Source: Aridibacter sp965216195
Lineage (GTDB): Bacteria; Acidobacteriota; Blastocatellia; Pyrinomonadales; Pyrinomonadaceae
Assembly (NCBI GenBank): GCA_965216195.1
Contig: OZ244151.1
Coordinates: forward strand, 3,100,001-3,164,000
Direction of reading: 5' to 3'
Length of the DNA: 64,000 bases
Notes under the pieces: generated by a model
Databases searched by the model: none
What the model was told of the DNA's origin: nothing
Seen by the model: the letters and a program-made list of their open reading frames with translations, nothing else
In this document: in pieces, positions 57,610 through 64,000 of the stretch
How positions within the stretch are numbered: the stretch's first letter is position 1
Layout of the letters: each line of letters begins with the position of its first letter
Position numbers and translations under genes: made by a program

Positions 57610-59889
57610 TTAATTCAAGCTGAATGTTTCATTTGCGCGAACCTCAATTTCCTCGTCTTTCGCATCGACTGTAAAATGCGATGCGGTTTTCCAAAGGCTC
57701 GTAATTGGAAGCTTCACCTTTTGATCAATATAACGCTTCAAGAATCTCGCACCATAGGCCGGGCTGAAACCCTTAAGCGTAATCAGATCAAGCGCCTCTT
57801 CAGTAATCTCGATTACCTTGCCCTTTGATTCCATCTGCTTGGTAACCTTCGCCAAATAAAGACCAGCTATCTCCTTCACTTCGTCCATCGTGAGAGGTGA
57901 AAACACAATGATTTCGTCAATCCGATTTCGAAATTCAGGCGTAAACCGCTGCTCGGCTGCTTTCATTACGTCGCCTTTGATTTGCTTCACATCTCCAAGC
58001 GATTTCATCCCAAACCCAAGTGGTTTTTCATACTTTTTGAAACTCTCAGAGCCCAGATTCGACGTCATAATTACGATCGCATCCGAAAGATAAACCTTCT
58101 TTCCGCGTCCGTCCGTAAGCCAGCCTTCATCGAAAGCCTGCAGGAATATATTCATCAGCGATGGGTTTGCTTTCTCAACTTCATCGAGCAATAAGACGGT
58201 GTAAGGGTTTTCGCGAAGCTGTTCGGTTAAAATACCGCCGCGTTCTGATCCGACGATTCCGCGCGGCATTCCGATCAGCTTTTCAATTCCAACCGTACCA
58301 TCGCCGTATTCAGACATATCTATCCGAACCATCTTTTCATCATTGCCAAACATAAATTCGGCTACGGCTTTCGCAAGCTCCGTTTTCCCAACGCCCGTCG
58401 GGCCAAGAAAAAGCAGCACACCATCAGGCGAATAATGGTTTTCCTTAAGGGGACCTTTGTTTAGACGTAGCCTTTCGCACACCGCGCGAACCGCTTCTTT
58501 CTGACCGACAACCCGTTTCGCCAGCTCCATTTCCATTTGAGAGAAACGGTCAGTCGTGTCCCGGTAAATCATATCTTTCGGAATACGCGATTCCTGCGAG
58601 ATTACATCGACGATATGCTCGGGTTTTACGACCATCGAGCTCGGCTCGTTTATCTCGACCTTTACCGAAGCGGTGTCGAGCCAACCGATAGCCTTATCCG
58701 GAAGGTGCAAATTACGAATATACTTCGGCGACATTTCAAGAGCCATGTTTATCGCTTCATCAGATATCGTCACCGAATAGTTTTTCTCGAGACGCGGCCG
58801 AACGCCAAGGAGAATTTCTTTTGTCTCCTCAATCGAAGGTTCCTCAACTTTCACTTGCCTGAAACGTCTCGCAAGTGCCTCATCTTCACCGATATACTCT
58901 TTGTATTCGGTAAGAGTCGTCGCTCCGATGATCCGCAATTCGCCGCGAGCCAAAGCTGACTTAAACATATTCGCCGCATCTGAAGACGTACCAAGTGCTG
59001 CCCCTGCTCCAATAATCGTGTGTGCCTCATCTATGAAGAGAATGATATGCTTCTTTTCTTTTACTTCGTCAATAACACCTTTGATGCGCTCCTCAAACAT
59101 CCCGCGAAGCATTGTTCCTGCAACCATTCCACCCATCTGAAGTTGGACGATATGAGAATTTCGAAGTCTTTGCGGGACTTTTTCGGGTTCGAGCTCGATC
59201 AAACGCGCCAAACCCTCAACCACAGCAGTCTTCCCTACCCCCGGTTCTCCAACAAGCATCGGAGAATTCGAACGCTCGCGGTGAGAAAGTATCTCGATCA
59301 TCTGGCGGATTTCCATTTCGCGTCCAATTACAGGCGGAAGCTTATCCTGCCGAGCCATTTTGTTTAGCGAGACGCCAAAATGTTTAAGATAAGAAGGCAA
59401 TTCATATTTCTTGCGAACACTTTCCTCTTCCTTTTCACGTCTTCTAATTTTTTTCCGCGCGGTTTGAGCTAAGTCCTCGTAGCCGATCCCGAGGTTTTGC
59501 AAAATGTCATTTAAAATGCTTCGCTCATCATTCGACAGAACATAAAAAATGTCGGAGGAATCAATTACTCGACGACCCTGCGAACGAGCACGATCCATCG
59601 AGCGCTTAAACAACTCGGTGGTCTCTTTGGCGATCTGAAAGCCTGAGCCGGAGTGCTGCTTTCCGCTTTCAACGCGTTTCTCAATCAATAGCTTTACAGA
59701 ACGCGGATCGACCGTTAGCTCACGCATCGTATCGTTAAAAAGGTCCGATTCCTCATCTGCAATCGCCTGAAGAATGTGCCCTACTGAAACGTAGTTCTGC
59801 TCACGTGTCTTTGATTCATCAAGAGCATATTCCAATACTCTGCGACCGCTATCGCTAAATTTATCTTTATAATCTTCTATGCTTGCCAT
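57610..59889 (-). CDS. ATP-dependent Clp protease ATP-binding subunit (ClpA/ClpC type)
   Basis: A 759-residue AAA+ unfoldase. An N-terminal Clp domain (about 1-145) is followed by NBD1 (about 170-400) with GEPGVGKTAVVEGLA and ILFIDEAHTIIGAG. NBD2 (about 460-745) has GPTGVGKTELAKAVAEFMF, LLLDEVEKANPSLMNIFLQA and an arginine-finger region NRIDEIIVF. The LGF tripeptide (in EKPLGFGMKS) sits where ClpC and ClpA carry the ClpP-docking loop, so partnership with ClpP is likely. The coiled-coil middle domain of ClpB is absent, so it is not a disaggregase. The length equals that of ClpA. Confidence 0.93.
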   Translation of the reverse strand: MASIEDYKDKFSDSGRRVLEYALDESKTREQNYVSVGHILQAIADEESDLFNDTMRELTVDPRSVKLLIEKRVESGKQHSGSGFQIAKETTELFKRSMDRARSQGRRVIDSSDIFYVLSNDERSILNDILQNLGIGYEDLAQTARKKIRRREKEEESVRKKYELPSYLKHFGVSLNKMARQDKLPPVIGREMEIRQMIEILSHRERSNSPMLVGEPGVGKTAVVEGLARLIELEPEKVPQRLRNSHIVQLQMGGMVAGTMLRGMFEERIKGVIDEVKEKKHIILFIDEAHTIIGAGAALGTSSDAANMFKSALARGELRIIGATTLTEYKEYIGEDEALARRFRQVKVEEPSIEETKEILLGVRPRLEKNYSVTISDEAINMALEMSPKYIRNLHLPDKAIGWLDTASVKVEINEPSSMVVKPEHIVDVISQESRIPKDMIYRDTTDRFSQMEMELAKRVVGQKEAVRAVCERLRLNKGPLKENHYSPDGVLLFLGPTGVGKTELAKAVAEFMFGNDEKMVRIDMSEYGDGTVGIEKLIGMPRGIVGSERGGILTEQLRENPYTVLLLDEVEKANPSLMNIFLQAFDEGWLTDGRGKKVYLSDAIVIMTSNLGSESFKKYEKPLGFGMKSLGDVKQIKGDVMKAAEQRFTPEFRNRIDEIIVFSPLTMDEVKEIAGLYLAKVTKQMESKGKVIEITEEALDLITLKGFSPAYGARFLKRYIDQKVKLPITSLWKTASHFTVDAKDEEIEVRANETFSLN

Positions 59890-60026
59890 TTATATATCTC
59901 TCAAGAAAGAGCTGTGGATATGATGCCGATAGGCAGTGTAAAACTGCCTTCGAAAATAATACCATTTTGAACAAGCGTTTAGTAAGCTACTTCTGAAGCT
60001 GTAAACAGCTGGAGACGCTTTGAGAT

Positions 60027-60563
60027 TTAATTGCTTTCGCGTAGAAGTCTTTTCAACATCAAAATCTGTCCCTTGTGCTGGGCTTCGTGATCAATCAGGT
60101 GATGCAAAATCCAGCGCAAAGATTTCTCTATTCGTGTGCCGTCATCTTTTTCCCAACCAAAATAGCGCCCCAGATCGTGATCTTGAAGACTTTCAAGAAC
60201 ACCTTTGCTTCGAGCTGTGATCTTACCGATTTCCGCAATACAAAACTCTGCTGAATATCCTTTGGAAGTAAAATCTTCGTCAAGCAAAACATCCCAGTGA
60301 GCTTCGCGTTTCGCTTCTTCTTCATCTAGTCGTTTTTCGGCAACAACGCAATGAATCCACCACCATTCCGCTTCACCGCAATGAAGTATGAGTTGTCCGA
60401 TCGAATGAACTCCGGGAATTAGATTCCTGGAATTTTCTTCGTTTGATAAATCCTTTACAGCCTCACGCATCTGGTTGCGCACTTCTTCAAGGCCCGCTAA
60501 ATAAAATCCGATTTGTTCCGCGACGCCCGAAACCGGCTTAAGTGTTTGTTGTTCTAAATTCAT
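60027..60563 (-). CDS. DinB-family protein
   Basis: A 178-residue four-helix-bundle protein of the DinB/YfiT superfamily. HSIGQLILHCGEAEWWWIHCV contains the first metal-binding histidine and HHLIDHEAQHKGQILMLKRL the last two, an arrangement typical of DinB_2 metal-dependent enzymes that transfer or remove thiols. The substrate is unknown. It is separated from the acyl-CoA dehydrogenase by a strong terminator, so it is transcribed separately. Confidence 0.85.
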   Translation of the reverse strand: MNLEQQTLKPVSGVAEQIGFYLAGLEEVRNQMREAVKDLSNEENSRNLIPGVHSIGQLILHCGEAEWWWIHCVVAEKRLDEEEAKREAHWDVLLDEDFTSKGYSAEFCIAEIGKITARSKGVLESLQDHDLGRYFGWEKDDGTRIEKSLRWILHHLIDHEAQHKGQILMLKRLLRESN

Positions 60564-60621
60564 AAGTTTATTTTGTCACAAAGTATTAGACCGGTCATTC
60601 TCGGCCGCATACCGGTAGGCA

Positions 60622-60658
60622 ACAAAAAGGATGAGCAAGATTCTCATCTTGCTCATCC
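60622..60658 (-). terminator. Terminator of the acyl-CoA dehydrogenase gene
   Basis: GGATGAGCAAGAT (60629-60641) and ATCTTGCTCATCC (60646-60658) form a perfect 13-pair stem with a 4-base loop. On the minus strand it is followed by TTTTTGTT, so it ends transcription of the acyl-CoA dehydrogenase. Confidence 0.95.
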
Positions 60659-60730
60659 GCTATAGTTTGCCGAAAAACGCACGAGCTACGAGTGTGAAAA
60701 GACTTCCTTACTCGTTGCAGGCTCCTGCAT

Positions 60731-62518
60731 TTAAAAATTATACGTATTCGCTTCGATCAAACCATCCGCAATTCTCTGTCGAGCCGCAATTGTATTGATC
60801 GGTGAATTATTCTTTGTAAAACGCTTTAACGCCGCAAGCATCATTCTCAGATCGTCGCCTTCGGCAAAACCAGCCAAGGTATTCTTCGCCGTTGCCTCGA
60901 TCCTTTGAATCGCGTCGTTGCAGAAAACTCCGGCCGCATCAACGTACTTTGCCGCTGCTTCTTCACCATCTCTTTCGGCAAGTTTCGTCGCACGCAAAAC
61001 AGCCGTTTCCATCGCGTAGGCCTCCATGATTATATCCGCGCAGCCGATCAGAATTTCCTGTTGGTCCTTAATACCGGCCATATACTTTTGAGCAGCACTA
61101 CCGAGAACCATCAGAGCAACTTTCTTCGCGTTACGAGCAAGTTTTAACTCGGTTTCCAGAAGTCCGGTTTCTTCATCAAAAGACATCACAGGATTCAGAA
61201 GCTCTTCCTGAAGCGCTTTGGCGGCGCCCAGCAAACCGATCTCGCCCTTCATTGCTCGCTTTAAAAGCATTCCCGGAATGAGCATACGGTTGATCTCGTT
61301 GGTTCCTTCAAAAATACGGTTTATACGCGCATCGCGGTACGCTTTCTCCGCCGGGTAATCCGCCGAATACCCTGCACCACCGTAAATCTGTACCATTTCA
61401 TCAACAACGTAATCTAAAACCTCCGAACAATAAACTTTATTGATCGAACTCTCGACAGCGTATTCCTCAATCGATTTGAGCTTCTTGCTGTAGTCAGAAC
61501 CATCGCCGATCAACGAATCGATCATCCCAACCGTGCGGTATGTAATGCTTTCCGCAACCCAGGTTCTAACTGCCATTTCTGCTAGTTTGTGCTTTATCGC
61601 TCCAAATTTCGCTATGGGCGTTTTAAACTGCTCACGCTCATTCGCATATCGAACCGATTCATGTATCGCGAGTTTGGCGCCGCCGGTTGTGGATGCTCCA
61701 AGCTTGAAACGACCGACGTTGAGTACATTAAGCGCTATCTTGCCGCCGTCGCCGACCTTACCAAGCAAATTGCCTACGGGAGTTTTTGCATCCGCGAGAA
61801 TAAGCGGCGTAGTAGAAGAAGATTTGATCCCCATCTTGTGCTCTTCTGTTCCCGGGCGGCATTCGTCGCTTCTTTCAACAACAAACGCGGAAAACTTATC
61901 GTCTTCGCCGTCTACCTTCGCAAAAACGATATAAACGTCTGCAAAACTTCCGTTTGAAATCCACATCTTCTCGCCGTTTAGAACATAGTGTTCGCCATCT
62001 TCGGAGAGTTTTGCGGAGCATTTCGCTCCCAATGCGTCGGAGCCCGAGCCCGCCTCAGACAAACAATACGCCGAAACTTTTTCGCCCGAAACGATTCCCG
62101 GAATGTATTTTTTCTTTACTTCCTCGGTGCCAAAATAGAGTATTGGAAGGAGTCCGATCGAGGAATGCGCACCGTAGGTCGTGCCAAAACCACCGCCGCG
62201 TCCCATCATTTCCGCTACGCAAACACCGGAAACCTGGTCGAGATCGAGTCCGCCGTACTCTTCGGGAACATTGGCGCCAAACAGCCCAAGCCCACCAGCT
62301 TTATGGACCAATTCTCGCGCCACTTCCCAATCGTGGTTTTCCATCGCCTCAAGCTGCGGAACAACGTCGTTGTCAACGAATTCGCGGGTCGTTTCCGCGA
62401 TCATTTTATGTTCTTCCGAAAAATCCTCCGGCGTAAACATATCCGCCGCCTCGCGGTCTTCTATCAAAAAAGCCCCGCCTTTTACATAATCTCTCTCAGT
62501 TTCCATTTGTGCTTCCAT
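60731..62518 (-). CDS. Acyl-CoA dehydrogenase
   Basis: A 595-residue flavoenzyme. The core resembles long-chain acyl-CoA dehydrogenases: CLSEAGSGSDALGAKC and KMWISNGSFADVYIVFAK are FAD- and substrate-binding stretches, and QIYGGAGYSADYPAEKAYRDARI is the C-terminal signature region. IFEGTNEINRMLIPG contains the catalytic glutamate position. The extra C-terminal domain of about 180 residues makes it longer than the 380-residue basic type, as in the very-long-chain (ACADVL-like) form. It starts beta-oxidation of fatty acids. A FadR-like palindrome lies 49 bases upstream of the start. Confidence 0.94.
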   Translation of the reverse strand: MEAQMETERDYVKGGAFLIEDREAADMFTPEDFSEEHKMIAETTREFVDNDVVPQLEAMENHDWEVARELVHKAGGLGLFGANVPEEYGGLDLDQVSGVCVAEMMGRGGGFGTTYGAHSSIGLLPILYFGTEEVKKKYIPGIVSGEKVSAYCLSEAGSGSDALGAKCSAKLSEDGEHYVLNGEKMWISNGSFADVYIVFAKVDGEDDKFSAFVVERSDECRPGTEEHKMGIKSSSTTPLILADAKTPVGNLLGKVGDGGKIALNVLNVGRFKLGASTTGGAKLAIHESVRYANEREQFKTPIAKFGAIKHKLAEMAVRTWVAESITYRTVGMIDSLIGDGSDYSKKLKSIEEYAVESSINKVYCSEVLDYVVDEMVQIYGGAGYSADYPAEKAYRDARINRIFEGTNEINRMLIPGMLLKRAMKGEIGLLGAAKALQEELLNPVMSFDEETGLLETELKLARNAKKVALMVLGSAAQKYMAGIKDQQEILIGCADIIMEAYAMETAVLRATKLAERDGEEAAAKYVDAAGVFCNDAIQRIEATAKNTLAGFAEGDDLRMMLAALKRFTKNNSPINTIAARQRIADGLIEANTYNF

Positions 62519-62566
62519 CTTCTCTAAATCTCTCCATTTACCTTGAAATACTTGCCATAATTATAA

Positions 62567-62586
62567 CTGAATGAATGTTCATTCAG
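62567..62586. promoter_or_regulatory. FadR-like operator upstream of acyl-CoA dehydrogenase
   Basis: CTGAATGAATGTTCATTCAG has 9-base perfect arms with a TG centre. It matches the consensus TGAATGAxTAxTCATTCA known for the TetR-type FadR repressors of fatty-acid degradation, which release DNA when long-chain acyl-CoA is bound. Its position about 50 bases before the start fits repression of this gene. Confidence 0.75.
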
Positions 62587-62667
62587 CAAGATATTTTGTC
62601 TGTTCTCAGAAATCTTTTTGAGCCTCAGCACAAGTACTTGACTCTATGAATTTTTCTTTTTGACTTG

Positions 62668-62820
62668 CCACTAGCTTCAGCTAGTGGGCTTCATTTCTTT
62701 ATATTTCTTGGCTTTAGCCGAACATCTAACTTGGGCTAAAGCCACAATGAAAAACATTTATCAAGATTCGGCTGAAGCCTGTTCTTCTTTCAACTTCGTT
62801 CCACTAGCTAAAGCTAGTGG
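62668..62820. repeat. Multi-hairpin repeat cassette C
   Basis: This gap (62519-62837) holds CCACTAGCTTCAGCTAGTGG (62668-62687), GGCTTTAGCC (62710-62719) pairing with GGCTAAAGCC (62734-62743), GGCTGAAGCC (62770-62779) and CCACTAGCTAAAGCTAGTGG (62801-62820). The CCAC..GCTT..AGC..GTGG plan is that of the first hairpin of cassettes A and B with different paired bases (TA/TA in place of GT/GC). Beside the operator at 62567 no other feature is seen. Confidence 0.8.
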
Positions 62821-62837
62821 CAATTGATAAAATTTTC

Positions 62838-63329
62838 TTACATCCACCCTTTTTTCCTTGCTTTTTCTATCTCTTCTAACTTCCTTTTTATTGGTCGCAA
62901 TTTCTTTTCATTCTCAAAATTTAGTTTTTCGTATTTAGGATGACGAGCAAAATAGGGTCCGCACAATCCATCTTCGTGCGTAAAAGCCATCGTCCAAGCC
63001 AAATTCTTCGGAAAGATATAGTAATCAAACAACTCGCAAGACTCAGGTCTGTTTTTGGTTACGTAAACCGTTCCCGTCTCGTTATCCATCAAATAATATT
63101 CTGGAGCTTCATGTTTTTGGTAAGCTTCGACCGCTTCGTCGAACTGTAAAGCCTCGAAAGTTCGTGCCGCAAACACGTGCCATTTAAAAGATTCTGTATC
63201 TACTCCAGAACTATCTTTAGCAAAAACATCCATCCAAGCCTTTTCGACTCTCCGCCGTTCCTTTTTCGGTAAGATTTTAGTAATTGGACCCGGAACTAGT
63301 TTGATTCTGTTTGCCACGTCAGAATTCAT
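62838..63329 (-). CDS. DUF4275-like hypothetical protein
   Basis: A 163-residue soluble protein. KWHVFAARTFEALQFDEAVEAY and the C-terminal FTHEDGLCGPYFARHP resemble the DUF4275 pattern, in which a W-H-F segment and a T-H-E...GPYF segment are conserved. The function is unknown. Between thiolase and acyl-CoA dehydrogenase it may be read as part of a beta-oxidation cluster, but the repeat cassette at 62668-62820 separates it from the dehydrogenase. Confidence 0.6.
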   Translation of the reverse strand: MNSDVANRIKLVPGPITKILPKKERRRVEKAWMDVFAKDSSGVDTESFKWHVFAARTFEALQFDEAVEAYQKHEAPEYYLMDNETGTVYVTKNRPESCELFDYYIFPKNLAWTMAFTHEDGLCGPYFARHPKYEKLNFENEKKLRPIKRKLEEIEKARKKGWM

Positions 63330-63348
63330 TCAAATCTGTTTCCCAAAT

Positions 63349-63378
63349 CTTTGCGTACTTCGCGTCCTTTGCGGTTAA
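63349..63378. repeat. CTTTGCGTACTTCGCGTCC word repeat between genes
   Basis: On the minus strand this reads as a chain of near-identical words (CCGCAAAGGACGCGAAG, TACGCAAAG), each a variant of CGCAAAG or GCGAAG. It fills the gap between the thiolase stop and the DUF4275-like gene. It resembles the other word-type intergenic repeats of the window but is not related to them in sequence. Confidence 0.6.
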
Positions 63379-63379
63379 T

Positions 63380-64000
63380 TTAATCAATCAATTCAAAAAT
63401 CCCCGCAGCCCCCATTCCGCCGCCGACGCACATTGTTACCATTCCGTATTTATGGTCACCGCGTCGCATTTCCTGCAGAATCGTTGCCGTCAATTTTGCT
63501 CCCGTGCAGCCCAGAGGGTGTCCGAGTGCGATTGCACCGCCGTTTACGTTTACTTTCGATGGGTCCAGTTCGAGGAGTTTCATTACTGACAAACCCTGAG
63601 CGGCAAACGCTTCGTTTAGTTCGATAACGCCGATGTCACTCAACTCCAGACCAGCCAATTTTAAAGCCTTTGGAATCGCATAAACAGGTCCAACACCCAT
63701 TTCTTCGGGCAAACAACCCGCTGTTGCATAACTCACAAATTTCGCGAGCGGTTCCACGCCCATTTCCTCAGCCTTTTCTGCCGACATTACAACAGTTGCC
63801 GCTGCTCCGTCAGACATCTGCGAAGAGCTTCCCGCCGTTACCGTCCCTTTCGCGTGAAACACCGGACGCAGTTTTTGCAAACCTTCAATCGTTGCGTCAT
63901 ACCGAACGCCCTCGTCTGTATCGAAAGCTACTTCTTTCCTCTGAACGCGTCCTTTTTCGTCCGTTTCATCTACATAAACGGTCTGCGAAACGATCTCGTC
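63380..64000 (-). CDS. Thiolase (acetyl-CoA C-acyltransferase), C-terminal part
   Basis: The frame is open to the window edge (207 codons), so the gene continues outside. The visible part has GTVTAGSSSQMSDGAAATVV, NEAFAAQGLSVMKLL, VNGGAIALGHPLGCTGAKL (active-site histidine) and the C-terminal MCVGGGMGAAGIFE (second active-site cysteine). Thiolases cleave 3-ketoacyl-CoA in the last step of beta-oxidation, which fits the nearby acyl-CoA dehydrogenase; acetoacetyl-CoA thiolase is an alternative. The first active-site cysteine lies outside the window. Confidence 0.92.
   Translation of the reverse strand, partial: DEIVSQTVYVDETDEKGRVQRKEVAFDTDEGVRYDATIEGLQKLRPVFHAKGTVTAGSSSQMSDGAAATVVMSAEKAEEMGVEPLAKFVSYATAGCLPEEMGVGPVYAIPKALKLAGLELSDIGVIELNEAFAAQGLSVMKLLELDPSKVNVNGGAIALGHPLGCTGAKLTATILQEMRRGDHKYGMVTMCVGGGMGAAGIFELID

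Overview
The window is a bacterial chromosome segment of moderate G+C with dense, mostly short operons. The gene content suggests an Acidobacteriota member of the Blastocatellia/Pyrinomonadales type. The pointers are a met-zincin of the DUF5117/DUF4953 type, Ycf48-like propellers, many secreted TPR proteins, a split heptose kinase/adenylyltransferase pair (hence an outer membrane with heptose), and many dispersed hairpin and word-like repeats between genes. The taxonomic call is inference; no rRNA or other decisive marker is present.

Layout. 1-5.9 kb: a one-directional cell-surface glycan operon (FAD oxidoreductases, polysaccharide deacetylase, methyltransferase, ArnT/GT39-like membrane glycosyltransferase) with a four-helix-bundle gene wedged into it. 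6-9.6 kb: def, a DEDDh exonuclease, pyrE-truA-DUF952 and a phosphatase lipoprotein. 9.6-17.2 kb, minus strand: hisS, then an ion and pH homeostasis block (Kef-like antiporter with a KefF-like flavoprotein, gamma carbonic anhydrase, NhaD), then a secreted amidohydrolase. 17.3-25.3 kb: AraC regulator, secreted TolB-like propeller, threonine aldolase, cmk, tRNA-Arg(TCT), tRNA-His(GTG), rfaE1-rfaE2, rsmE. 25.3-33.3 kb: a DNA-end-processing neighbourhood with a HerA-type HAS-barrel protein, NurA and a divergent Rad50-like ATPase; a second four-helix-bundle gene sits inside it with a truncated copy of its own 5' end and long degenerate repeats. 33.4-43.6 kb: TPR proteins, RNase HI, a Ycf48-like propeller, prmA, era and a C4 zinc-ribbon coiled-coil protein.

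43.7-47.3 kb is a small accessory island: an RHH-type gene with a palindromic operator, three genes each broken by one base (an unnamed family, a serine recombinase, a NYN-domain protein), structured leaders, two very small genes and an intact ParDE toxin-antitoxin pair. 47.4-60.6 kb returns to core functions: a TPR protein, a family A DNA polymerase without the 5'-3' exonuclease domain, an RNase E/G with a charged insertion of about 350 residues inside its S1 domain, a met-zincin, a ClpA/ClpC ATPase and a DinB-fold protein. 60.7-64 kb holds fatty-acid beta-oxidation genes (acyl-CoA dehydrogenase, and a thiolase cut by the window edge); a palindrome matching the Gram-positive FadR box lies upstream of the dehydrogenase.

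The most unusual signals are (1) two four-helix-bundle genes outside rRNA, each flanked by inverted copies of short AT-rich words, resembling free-standing rRNA intervening-sequence elements; (2) two paralogous five-hairpin cassettes at 9.7 and 19.4 kb with compensatory base changes in their stems, and a relative at 62.7 kb; (3) the HAS-barrel/NurA/Rad50-like cluster; and (4) the RNase E/G insertion.
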